The translations under genes and the position numbers were made by a program. DNA of 35,862 nucleotides. Origin: Tetrahymena elliotti 4EA. Taxonomy: Eukaryota; Ciliophora; Oligohymenophorea; Hymenostomatida; Tetrahymenidae. The stretch lies in NCBI GenBank assembly GCA_000231825.2, contig JH720294.1, positions 2,777,855 to 2,813,716 of the forward strand. Reading direction: 5' to 3'. Shown here piece after piece: positions 22,801 to 33,003 of this stretch. Position 1 is the first letter of the stretch. The number at the start of each line of letters is the position of its first letter. The notes under the pieces were generated by a model. That model was not told where the DNA came from. It saw nothing but the letters and a program-made list of their open reading frames with translations, and did not search any database.

Positions 22801-23870
22801 ATGATCTCAAGGTAAACAAGGTAAAGGTAGAAAAGAAAAAGGAATAACTAACTAAAAGAAAACACTTAGTTTAAGAATGAATTTTAGCGCAATGTTTCAA
22901 TACATGCTATTGATAGAATTAAAAAGGAAATCTTAACCAAAACTCAAGTAAATTCATAATCCAATTTAAGTAAACCAAAATAGCAGAAAAAGAAACCTGG
23001 TTAAAAACGAATGACCTCAGAGAAAGAAGACAAAATTATAATTAAATCCATTGAAAATAATAATAGAAAATCTTGGGAACAAATTTCTAAGTTACTGATT
23101 GAAGAATATTAAATTGATGTATCAAAGTATACAGTCTCTCGTCGGGCAAAAGAAGAACTTATAAAAGGATACGTTCCATTAGAAAAACCACTTCTAAATA
23201 ACGAAAAAGCTAAAAAGCGATTAGAATACGCCAAAAGAATAATGTAAGCACTCAAGAAGAATAAGTATTATTTAAATGTAATGGTTTTTACAGACGAAAC
23301 TAAGTTAAGACTTTTTGAAAATGAAACTGGAGGAAACGTTTACGTAAAATGCAAAAAATAGAGAGACTCTAAAGTAAAAATATCAGTGGTTCAGTTAAAT
23401 ATGGAGGAGGTGTTGGTCTTAATGCATGTGGAGTAGAATTATTTGTATTTGAGAATAATTTAAATGGGTAATTCTATGATTCAGAAATACTAGCAAAGTA
23501 ATTAAAAGTATCATTAAAATCATTAGGCTTAAAAGTTAAAGATGCAATGATAGTAGAGGACTTAGATCCAAAGCACTCACTTCTCTGTAAAGTTTCAGAA
23601 AAAGAAGCTTAAAAATAAGGATATCATATCGTTTAAGATTATCCTCACTCAAGTCCAGATTTAAACCCCATAGAAAATGTATGGGGTTTATTAAAAACTG
23701 CTATTTCTTGAAGAAAACCATAAAGTAATGAAGAATTAAGAACTATTGCTAAAGAAGAGTGAGAGAAATTTAATAAAGAGAAGTTATCTATTATTAAAAG
23801 CATCATTAATTCTTATCCTACTAAATGCGAACAAGTAATTAAATAGAGTAGATGGTATACGACTTATTGA
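22801..23870 (+). pseudogene. Broken Tc1/mariner (IS630-type) transposase
   Basis: From ATG 22801 the protein begins with a basic helix-turn-helix region (SWEQISKLLIEEYQIDVSKY, then TVSRRAKEE), followed by LEYAKRIMQALKKN and VMVFTDETKLRLF, the first catalytic Asp block. A frameshift near 23375 moves reading to frame 3: YGGGVGLNACGVELF, then AMIVEDLDPKHS (second Asp, cf. QQDNDPKH) and PHSSPDLNPIENVWGLLK with the final Glu. Between the second Asp and the Glu lie 37 residues, compared with 34 in Tc1, so the spacing is of DD37E type. Two in-frame TGA codons (23709-23711 and 23760-23762) lie in the C-terminal part, which otherwise runs to TGA at 23868. The frameshift plus two stops make it a relic. 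Tc1-like elements are normally germline-limited in ciliates. Confidence 0.88.
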
Positions 23871-25254
23871 TTTCTATCAACAATTTAAGAAATTAATTTT
23901 TATTTTAGATGAATAAAATTTCTAAATTTTTTTTCTTTAATAATCTTTATATTTAACACAGCAAAGATCATTTTATTTATTTACTGATAATAAGTATTGT
24001 GCATGCATCCTTTAATTAATAAATAAAATTAAATTCTAGATTGTTTATAATCAATGTGATATTAATATTTTTTATATGCTTTAATCTGCTAACCCTCTGT
24101 ATATATTAACTTTTTTGTTGGTTTGTAAATTTTTATAAAATATTTATAAACTTTCAAAAAATATTTTTCAAAGTTGAGGGGATGGAGTTATATGTAAATC
24201 TTCAAAATACTTTACTCTCTCTATTATTAAATTTTAACACATAAAGTATTTGAAAAATGATAAAAAATCAATACCCCTAGTTTTAATTTATCAAAACTAT
24301 ATTAATTCGCAAATCTCAATAAATAATTTTTTCTAATTTTTAAAAAATATTTACATGAATGAAAGAAGTTTTTACTTTTTAAAATTGTTTTTAACAAAAA
24401 GAAAAATTAATTTATTAATTTAAATTAGATTCAAGTGTTTTGAAAAATAATTTGCTTGTAAGAAAATACAATTCTTTTTTGTATGATTTATGAATTAATT
24501 TAACACATATTTATTTATTTAATATTTATTTGATTTAGTCAGTAATTGCTAAATTATTTTTACTAAACTGCTTACTATATTTAAAATAATAAAATTGTTG
24601 GTGTTTAAACTGAACTTTTTTTATTTATTAGTACTTATTAGTTGAAAATTAAGCTTTATTGTATAAAAAAAAATATTTGTTAACATTTTATGATACACAT
24701 AGGTTTATGAGTTGCATTAAAATATTTAAGGACAAAAGTATCAATAATAAAAGATTTATGATAAATAATAAATTAATGAATAATAATTAATTCATAGTAT
24801 TATTTCATATCATAATTTTAACTGAAGTAATAATTGATGAATTAAAAAATAAGACACAAATAATATTATTAACAATTAAAAATCTGATTAAATTTTGTTT
24901 TTTCTTAATTAAATAATAGTGCTTGAATATTTTATTTAAGAAGAATAAAAGAAATTAAATTAAGAAGATTTGAAATAATCAATTTAGAAGAATAAAAGAA
25001 AAATAAATTGGATACAATATTTTGTATTCAACATACAGCGAGAAAATATATTTGGTTGTATATATTTAGTATAGTATTGATTTGTGTTATATATTTTAAT
25101 TTAATAGAAAAATAAATTTATTTGTTTATTAATTGGTTATTTTTAGTTGTTTGTTTGGTTTGTTGGTTGAATCAGCTAATTTTTTTGGTTTTATTTTAGC
25201 TAAATTCCATTTATTTTACACTCAAAAATTATTTGTATTACTATTGCAATTATT
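23871..25254. other. AT-rich intergenic region, nothing recognised
   Basis: 1.4 kb of AT-rich DNA between the transposase relic and the 3' end of the squalene synthase gene. No conserved frame, RNA gene or repeat was seen. One partial match to the local palindrome (AATAATATTATTAA, near 24868) occurs here. Confidence 0.45.
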
Positions 25255-26238
25255 TCATTAGACTTATTGGATTTCTTTTGAATTTATATCAATGCTTGAA
25301 TGATTTTTAGGGGATTTATCTTCAGAAATAGTGCTGTTGCTTTCGTTATCTAATTCATTCAAAGACAATTACTTGGATGCAGCGTCACTGTTGCTATTGG
25401 CGATTAAATCGGTTTTTTCACAAATCTTTACAACTTCTTCACGGGAGAGCTTTTCTTTACCACTCTTTAAGGTATTGCATGTAGCTACAGCTAAGTTATA
25501 AGGAATTCTGCAGAAAATCAAAGCAGGAGAGCCAGGCTTTAAGTCTTTAATGTATTTAGTGGCATTAGCAAGGTTTCTTTAAGCATAAGCTTGCATGTCA
25601 TCAACAGTCCAACCCTTAGGGTAGAAAGTTACTCCACGATCAGCATCTTCGTCTTTATTTCTTAAGATGTTGACACTTTATAAACCTCTACCAAAGCCGA
25701 TAGCAAGATCTCTATCAGTTTTGGTGCCATCCCACCAAGCCCAGATGTCACTGAGTAATAAACCAACAGCACCTGCAACTGCGAAAGTATATGCATCTAA
25801 GTCTCTTTCAGTTTCACATCTCCAGTTACGTTCAGCCCAGGTAGCCATTCTGTCAGCCATACCAGAAGTTGCGTCAACAATACGGCCACGAATAGAAGCA
25901 GGGGAGTACATAATCCATTCTCCGATACGGACAGAGACTTCAGGAAGACGATCACGGTATTCCTTTTCATCATCATAAGAAGGAGTAAGGGATTCAGCAG
26001 TAGATTCAGAGTTATAAGTTGTGCAAACTAAAGAAACTTCACGGAGCATACGAGCCTTAACATCATTAGGAATATTAGGGTGGTCTTCAATTTCATCGAT
26101 AGCACGGAGACATAAGTAAGCTGATGCAACGGCATCTTGAACTCCAGAAACAAGCTTAACAATAGGAATGTAGAAAGTACGAGATGTTTCTTTCAATACA
26201 TCTAAAGGAGACTTAGTGAATTTTTGAACGCTAGCCAT
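25255..26238 (-). CDS. Bacterial-type squalene/phytoene synthase family enzyme
   Basis: A single exon of 327 residues with start context ATCAAATGGC. All family landmarks are present: SRTFYIPI (19-26), the first Asp-rich motif in CLRAIDEIEDHP (DEIED at 48-52), YTFAVAGAVGLLL (150-162) corresponding to the YxxxVAGxVG block, and the second Asp-rich motif NILRNKDEDADRG (190-202). These bind Mg-diphosphate and catalyse head-to-head condensation of two prenyl diphosphates. Squalene from farnesyl diphosphate is likely, since Tetrahymena makes tetrahymanol from squalene; product identity is inference. The length and lack of a C-terminal membrane anchor resemble bacterial enzymes and differ from eukaryotic squalene synthases. 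GC is visibly higher than in all neighbours, and Gln is written CAA in the N-terminal part but TAA in the tail. The last 50 residues are a polar ciliate-style extension. The gene is intronless, and I infer transfer from a bacterium. Confidence 0.88.
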
Positions 26239-26356
26239 TTGATTAATTAAGATGTGTGTGTTTTTTTTTTTGATTTGATATTTTTGCTTATTTGTTATTT
26301 TTAGATTTTTCTTACAGACAGAAAAATAAATGTTTGATTTTAGTTGTTTTTTTTAA

Positions 26357-26374
26357 TTTAATAATATTATTAAA
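26357..26374. promoter_or_regulatory. 18-bp palindrome, copy 1
   Basis: Perfect TTTAATAATATTATTAAA, 119 bp upstream of the squalene synthase start codon. It is the copy nearest that gene. A regulatory role is inference. Confidence 0.6.
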
Positions 26375-27232
26375 AGAGGAAAGAATCAATCTCTTTTTAA
26401 ATTGGTATGTTTTAAGAATATTATTAATATTCCGTCACTTTTTATTTAATTTAAATTAATTAATCACATACCTACCTTTATCATATCCCCACGCAATTGC
26501 AAATTGTATTTCATAAAATCAAATTTTCAAATAAATTTAACTATTTTCTGAGTGCGTACTTACGCATTTTATTCATTACATATACATGCATGCTCTTCTT
26601 AATAAAAAATCTTACTCTTCAGTCTTTGCTTTAAAAACAACTAATAGTCCGTGCTTTGCATAAAACTTACTTTTTCAAAAAATACTTTATTTTAGCCGCT
26701 TTATTAAAATGACCCTTTAGCATTAAAAAACAAATCTCATACAAAAAAGCTTAAAATATATTATTTCTAGCAACATTTTTATTTAGATAATAAGGAACTT
26801 GTAACAGTTATTATATGCAATAGTACAGTTTTATTAGGATATATTATAATATAAATTAGTTAGATCATTAATAAAAGAGAAAAAACTTAACTATTTCATT
26901 TTATTACTCACCAATAATAATGTAAAAACCTATATAAATAAACTAATATTTGGTTAATATTAAATATTCTATTTGTAAGCATTCTAAATAAATGAAATCG
27001 ATGTTTGTGTTTGAGGTTTTTTTTACAGGTATTACATGTAAGTCTATATTTTAAACATACTCGACTAAATAAGCATTAGGCTATAAATAAATCAATATAT
27101 TTCCTAACAGCATTATTAGAAGCAATCAAAAACAAAACAAAAAAAAAGTATAGAAACAAAACACATGAAAATTTCCCTCGGAAATTAATTTCAATCTTCG
27201 AAAAAAAAAGCCAAATAAAATTTGTGAATAAC

Positions 27233-27250
27233 TTTAATAATATTATTAAA
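27233..27250. promoter_or_regulatory. 18-bp palindrome, copy 2
   Basis: Perfect 18-bp copy, followed by GG. First of the group in the half nearer the RJL gene. Confidence 0.6.
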
Positions 27251-27425
27251 GGAATAAAAAGATATTCATAAGAGAAGTGGGGAATCAGTCAATCAATTAA
27301 TCAATGAATGAATCAATCAAATTAAAAAATCAAAATCAAAAGAAATAAATTAATTTGACTGATTTATAGATCAATTTTAAATTTTTCCCTTCCCTTAATT
27401 TGAAAATAACAAATTAAGATTACAG

Positions 27426-27441
27426 TTAATAATATTATTAA
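27426..27441. promoter_or_regulatory. 16-bp palindrome core, copy 3
   Basis: Perfect TTAATAATATTATTAA, with G instead of T on the left and AG on the right. The flanks differ from other copies, so it is not part of a longer duplicated block. Confidence 0.6.
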
Positions 27442-27487
27442 AGCTGCCTCAGTAGCTTGAAGATTAAAAAGACACCAGAATTTGGAT

Positions 27488-27505
27488 TTTAATAATATTA
27501 TTAAA
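27488..27505. promoter_or_regulatory. 18-bp palindrome, copy 4
   Basis: Perfect 18-bp copy whose core starts exactly 63 bp after that of copy 3, equal to six helical turns at 10.5 bp. Confidence 0.6.
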
Positions 27506-27570
27506 GCTAAATGCCATTACGTTTTGCATGAAAATAAATGCGTCATATACATCATTAGATAATGGACCAA

Positions 27571-27587
27571 TTTAATAATATTATAAA
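27571..27587. promoter_or_regulatory. Imperfect palindrome, copy 5
   Basis: TTTAATAATATTATAAA, one base shorter than the consensus on the right arm. Confidence 0.5.
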
Positions 27588-27837
27588 AATACTAATAAAA
27601 GCGATCAGCCTTACACAATTTAAAATTTGAAATTTGAAATAAATAAGTCATATTTGCAACATAATATGTTGTATAACTCAAATGTTTATGAGGTTATTAG
27701 ACTCATTGGACTTCTTGGAATATTGGAATAGAATGTTTCAGCATTTTAAATTTTATTTGATAACTTATTTCTATTTTTCAACTCTTAATTTGTAAATCGT
27801 GCTAGATCGATCAAATTTATTTCACTTTCTCCTCTAA

Positions 27838-27854
27838 TTTAATAATATTATTAA
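27838..27854. promoter_or_regulatory. 16-bp palindrome core, copy 6
   Basis: TTTAATAATATTATTAA followed by T in place of A; the 16-bp core is perfect. Confidence 0.6.
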
Positions 27855-27900
27855 TTTTTTCAAAAGTTAAGCTGGGAAAATCAAAATTTGTTCATTAAGC

Positions 27901-27917
27901 TTTAATAATATTATTAA
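27901..27917. promoter_or_regulatory. 16-bp palindrome core, copy 7
   Basis: TTTAATAATATTATTAA followed by GG. Its core starts exactly 63 bp after that of copy 6, the same spacing as copies 3 and 4. It is the copy nearest the RJL start, about 375 bp away. Confidence 0.6.
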
Positions 27918-28291
27918 GGAACAGGTCGTTGCATAATAATAATCATTGATTGATTGAACTGTATCTAATCGAATAGACAGAAAGAATTTGTTTGTATTCA
28001 TTTCTAAAATATTAAATATTTTACCTCTTTCTTTTCTTTTTTAATTATTAACTTTAAAAACAACATTAACCATTTTACATTTGCATGACACATTTCTAAA
28101 CACTTATTATCAATTTTCATCAATTTATTGACTTATTTTTGAATGTGTTATTGTTTATCGTTAACAAGTCTTTGATAAAAATTTAAATATACTCATCAAA
28201 AACCAAAAATTCAAACAAAAGTTTAATCTCTAACTCTCAATATCATTAAAAACATAACTATTTATTTACTTTATCAAAACCGCTTAGTAAA

Positions 28292-29227
28292 ATGGCTGAT
28301 TAAGAACCATAAATTCTGTTAAAAGTATGCTCATTTCATATCATTTTACAATTAATTTTAATAATAACTCATATTACATGACTTCAAATATATAAATATT
28401 CATTTTTGAATTTATTTACTCAATCATTTTTGATGTTTAGATTCTTTCAGTAGGAGACACTTAAGTAGGAAAATCTTGCTTGATCAAGAGATACTGTGAA
28501 GAGAGATTTGTTAATAAATATATTACTACCATAGGAGTAGATTATGGTGTCAAAAAAATGCCTATCATGGGGAAAAAAACAGCAGTAACTTTTAACTATT
28601 TATTATACCCTCTTTAATCTTAATCAAATCATCTCAAATAAAGCTATTTTAAGCTTTGTAAAAATGAAAAAAGATTTTCATAAAACATTTAGAAATATTT
28701 AGATTATTTTAGTAGGAGATTTTTATTACAAAAGGTAAACTTCTTTGATCTTAGTGGAGACGATGATTATGAAGAAATCAGAAATCCTTTCTTTAAAGAT
28801 GCACAAGGAGTAATATTGGTTTTTGACTTAGAAAATAGAGAATCATTTACTAATTTGATCAAATGGGAGAGAGTTATGAAAGAAAATGGCCTCGATTTTG
28901 CCCGTTCAGTTATTTTTGTAGTAGGTAACAAATCAGATGTCCGCTAAAAAGTAAAAACAAAAAATTAATTGCTTATATAGAAGATAATTCATATACAATT
29001 ATTAACTAAAAAGGATGTAGAGCAAAGTGAAATCACAGCTTTTGTTAGAAAAAGAGGATGGGAGTATTTCCAAACCTCTGCTAATACAGGAGATAATGTG
29101 AAAGAAGTAAAATTTACTTTTTAACTTAATTCAAAAATTAATAAATCTTTATGAAAATCAGCTTTTTGAAAAACTTTTCTAAAAATGTGTTGATATGTTA
29201 GAAACATAGAAACAAAAGTTAAAATGA
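28292..29227 (+). CDS. RJL-family small GTPase (RBJ/DNAJC27-like, no J domain)
   Basis: Five exons (28292-28324, 28441-28584, 28735-28950, 29014-29106, 29162-29227) join in phase to 183 residues. G1 is GDTQVGKS (16-23). It is followed by CLIKRYCEERFVNKYITTIG and VDYGVKK, close to the IIKRYCEKRF...YLATIGIDYGV of human RBJ. G3 is FDLSGDDDYEEIRNPFFKDA (from residue 63), lacking the Gln of DTAGQ as in RBJ (DMAGH). G4 is NKSD (124-127) and G5 is TSA (152-154). The protein ends CVDMLETQKQKLK with no C-terminal Cys motif, so prenylation is not expected. RJL proteins occur mainly in flagellated or ciliated eukaryotes and are thought to serve the flagellar apparatus or MAPK signalling. Vertebrate forms add a DnaJ domain, which is absent here, as in many protist forms. 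Secure at family level. Confidence 0.9.
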
Positions 29228-29576
29228 TTAATGATGCTTAAGAGAGATACTCCATAAATTAATTAAAAAAAAATGTTTACTACTTATTACACTTTTACAA
29301 ATACATTAATTAATAAATAAATATACTATCTGACTTGCTAATACATTCTTGTAAATTATATAAATCAGTGATCTATTTGTAAATCTATAAAATTATATAT
29401 TGTACTTTATCTTTATTCACATAAAATAAAATTATTTATATTCTTTAATCATTATTTGTTTCAAAAAATTTTTTAAATATTTAGATTTTATTCATAAAAA
29501 TAATAAAATCTGTGTTTAAAAATAGAAAATAGCAACTATATGATAATAGAAATTAATTATTTTTTAATATTTTTGA
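29228..29576. other. Convergent spacer, nothing seen
   Basis: AT-rich 3' regions of the RJL gene and the channel pseudogene. Confidence 0.5.
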
Positions 29577-31060
29577 TCAAGCTTATGAGATCTAATTATT
29601 TTAACATGTAAAAGAAATGGCTTATAATTAGATTTATTTGAAAACTGACCTTCTCTAACTCCGTTCAATCTTAGATACTTTCTTAGCGGATTATTTTTTG
29701 ATTTTGGCTTTTATAACTTTTAACATTTTATTTCTCCATAATTACTCTTATTTTTTTAGTACCTTTGTAAAATTGTTGTGAGGAAAGTATACCAAATAAT
29801 CCTTTCCTTTTTCAAAATTACTTAAATCTTAATACTAAATTTGTGTATAAATTTTTGTCTTGTTATTAGTTTTATTGTCAAATAAAGTATTTAAATTGGC
29901 TTCAACAAATAGTTAAGATAGTAAACTATTTGTATCTTATTTAATTTCTGTTAAATTTTAGCTTGCTCTTTATTCTTCTTATTATGTTTATTAAACTTGA
30001 TAAGACAACTTTTCTTCATTTAATTTTTATTGAATGCCAATTTTTTTAAAAAGAATTTGATCTTCCAATTTGCTGATAGGGGTTATTATATTTGAATCAG
30101 TTGATGTTTCTCTAATTGATGTTTCATCATTTTCTTCTTATATAATTTCAGAATATCTTTTCTTTTATTAATGATTGTAGTTATTATTTTCTGAAACTAT
30201 TATTTTTAAAGATTATGATTCAAATTCTTAACATCTTAATTAATGTTGGCTTTAGCTGTTGTTTATCATCTTTCTTGTACCACTTTCATTATTATTATCC
30301 ATTTAACTCAGTATTGAATTTTTCTTATGTTTTACACTTTTTTGGACTTCATTCAGAAAAATTGATAGTTTCTTGCTTTCCCTTCTTTACTTTACTTTTA
30401 AAAAAAACAAATAAAATTGTTACTTTTTTTTTGAAATAATGAAATTAAAAATTAGTTTATTTATCATTAGTGAAGTAGTGAAATATTAACTTGGACAATT
30501 TGTGGCCGTACAGTTATTTATACTCCTATTACTAAGATAAGGTTACATATTGAGAGTTTAAATATCAAATTTAGACGATAATCTCATCTTATTTAAAATT
30601 AATAAATTAAAATTATTTTTATTGTAAATAATTATTACTTTATGAAAAAAGCAAAGATTGCTAAAATATATCAGCATCCTATCTTATTAATATTAAGATT
30701 GATCTTGGGTTTACTGATTTTGGCTTGTTCCTTTAAAAATTTAGTTTTTGTTATATTTGTGAGCTTTTCAAATGTTAGCTAATTATTTTTTCCTTTGGAT
30801 ATAAAATTTAAAGTTTAGTTAATCTTAAATCATTTTATATATCTCCTTTTTAAATTAATTAATAAATTTATTATGAATACCATATTCTTTTTTAATTTTT
30901 CTTCTGTTTTAACTTATTTTACAAAATATTGTTTTATGAATTCGCCATATTAAAATATTTTTAAATTTTACAAAAAAAATAAATTATCTCCAAAAAATCA
31001 AAAGAAATAGTAAAAGAGGCTAATACCCCTCACTTAAAATTTTAAGTTTAAAAAATTAAT
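29577..31060. repeat. Channel C-terminal duplication, copy A
   Basis: Direct repeat of 34279-35862: long identical runs such as AAGCAAAGATTGCTAAAATA and TTTTTAGTACxTTTGTAAAA, with scattered substitutions. A lacks about 80 bases that B has near 35500-35580. The far boundary was judged from the shared CCCCT-ACTTAAAA block (about 31025 in A, about 35828 in B). Confidence 0.85.
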
Positions 31061-33003
31061 TTTTGCACACGAATATTCTCAAATAAATTAAAATTTTCTT
31101 TTTATTTTTTAATGGAAAATATTTTACTAATACTTAATGGAATAATATGGCATATCCTAATGTGACCATAGTAACAATAGACCAATAAAAAGCATTAACG
31201 TATCTGTAGAACAAAGACTCATTTTTATATGCAGAAAATCATGCTGCTTCATTTCCTAAAAGTATCTCAATCTTTTAAATAAATAATGCTCCACATGCCA
31301 CCATATGAGTAATAAATAAAATGAAAAAAATAAGTTTAATCATTTCTAGTAAAGCTTAGAGATTTCCTTTTAATTAATATTTTAGCTCTAATTGCTAGAG
31401 TATTTATTGTAAGTCTTTTACTTTGTAAAGTTATAATAGTGAAAGAAAATTTATTTAACTCACACAAGAAAATATTAAAATAGTAGTCAGCAAAATATCT
31501 ATTTCTAAAAAAATAAAAATTTAAATATTATGAAAAAATATTTTTATTATTTATTTTACGCTAATTATCTCGTTTTAACTAATTGTTAAAATATTTTTTT
31601 CCTTGTACAAATAAGCTCTCCTCCGAAATAAATAGCTTTTAATTTAATTATTTAAGTTAAACATTTTTTAATTACAAATAAATTGGTTGAGTTTAGAATT
31701 AATTATTATAATCAATGTTTTTCTAAATTAATTGATATATTTATTTACCTGTGTTCACTTTAAAGACAATTTCGAAGCAAAAACATAAACAAGAAATAGA
31801 GTTAAAATATAAACTGATTTCTTCTTCAAATTATTATTCTGTTTATTTTTACAAAGAGAGGAAGCTAGGAACAAATATGATTATTCTTAGAATAACAATA
31901 AACATAGCAACACTAAAAAGGGTATAAAAAGTAGAATTCTATTTCATTAAAATTCATTTAATAAATTCGAATTTGATCAAAAGAAATATTACTGGCATAA
32001 TGATAAAGTCTATTTTCTTTGCAAAATTAATTAAAAATCTTCCTAAAGCAAATGCTTAGAATTTTTGAAGGTTGAATTCTTTGTTTTTATTTTTGAAAGA
32101 ATTTAGATAAACATATTTTATGTATTTAAATTGACAATATACATTTCATTTTGTGTTTCCATTGTTGAAAAAAGGTTGGGACCTATTTTGATAAATTAAT
32201 TGATTCTTTTGATAAGTATTATTTAAGTAGAATTAAATTTTTTTCTTTTGTATTTTAATTAATCGATGTTTTAAAATTAAAGAAAGACATACCTTCCTGA
32301 GCTTTTTTTTGTGTAAAAAATAGTTGTAATTAGATGATAAATCATTAATGTATTTGTGCTGAGGTAGAGTTAGGTTTCTAAATTTGTTTTTTTATGTGCT
32401 TTTAACTTTTTTACAAAACCTGTGAATGTTGAAAAACAAAGTCAAACTTTATGGTAATGTATATTTGCCTTCTATTCCAAGTCTTTCAAACAAAGATTTT
32501 TCATTATTAACAGAATCTGCCTCAAAATAGTAATTTTACAAAGCTAATTTTGAAAATATTGAGGTTCCAACAACTTTTTCTTCTGTAAAATCTTCCTTCT
32601 TTTGAATTTAAGCTAAACTGGTTTCACCCTCTTAGTAATTTTACTAATTTTCAGTTTAATTCTACTTCTCTTTTTCTATAGTTTCTAATTATTAGGAAAC
32701 ATCTACTGTGTAATCTTATGACTAATCATATGTTAATTTATCTTGTTTCTTTGAGTCTTAGCTTTCAGAGACAATGAAACTTGTATTTCTTTATGAACTG
32801 GGCTTCTAAATACTTTCTCTCTCATAATATTTATTTTGCTTTATATTAGAACTGCTTTAAAAAGATAAAGATGACTAAACCTCATCATCATTGTTATTTA
32901 TTTTCTGCTACTAAATATTTGAAGTCCATTTGCTTCTCTTTAAAGCCCCTTCTTAAAAAACTGCCTCAAGGCTACTATTACTTTGAAGCTTTTAATTAGA
33001 CAT
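29577..33003 (-). pseudogene. Cyclic-nucleotide-gated-type cation channel, broken
   Basis: ATG 33003 opens a 237-codon exon (to 32293), polar and Gln-rich, ending RFCKKVKSTQKNKFRNLTLP and a Lys-rich patch. After an intron, channel-like membrane segments follow: INFAKKIDFIIMPVIFLLI (S3-like), FYTLFSVAMFIVILRIIIF (S4-like), then MIKLIFFILFITHMVACGAL (S5) and FYWSIVTMVTLGYA, a K+ pore helix and filter (about 31140-31190). In-frame TGA codons lie at 31954-31956 and 31239-31241, the latter where the family has Trp before the pore helix. The filter runs TLGYAILF, without the usual GYGD. The cytoplasmic part includes KFDIQTLNMQPYLSNRSINN and a 273-codon open terminal exon (NFTKVLKKQEQLWRNKMLKV...) ending at 29577. 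I infer a ciliate CNG/HCN-like K+ channel gene inactivated in its membrane part. Exon borders are uncertain. Confidence 0.65.

Larger units (their letters stand above)
26239..28291. other. Divergent intergenic region with palindrome cluster
   Basis: This 2-kb stretch is upstream of both the squalene synthase gene (minus) and the RJL GTPase (plus). Its remarkable content is the dispersed TTTAATAATATTATTAAA palindrome listed separately. A plus-strand frame open from about 27667 to 27950 runs through two of the palindromes and has no protein character. No other gene is recognised. Confidence 0.6.

Noticed and set aside
22620..23890. Terminal inverted repeats of the Tc1-like relic
   Set aside because: Only AATCAATAA and GTCGT fragments match between the flanks, with different spacing; not enough to call ends or a TA duplication.
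25667..25978. 103-residue plus-strand frame inside the squalene synthase gene
   Set aside because: Antisense shadow of a strongly conserved enzyme; the higher GC of that gene keeps the opposite strand open.
27667..27954. Plus-strand frame open for nearly 100 codons
   Set aside because: It reads through two palindromes and has no domain character; openness of this length is expected with a single stop codon.
30215..30439. 74-residue plus-strand hydrophobic frame
   Set aside because: Antisense of the channel tail exon, which is conserved in two copies on the other strand.
31239..31241. TGA in the channel read as Trp or selenocysteine
   Set aside because: TGA ends DCAF7, TMCO1 and other conserved proteins exactly where expected, and the same pseudogene has other TGA codons and an altered filter, so decay is simpler.
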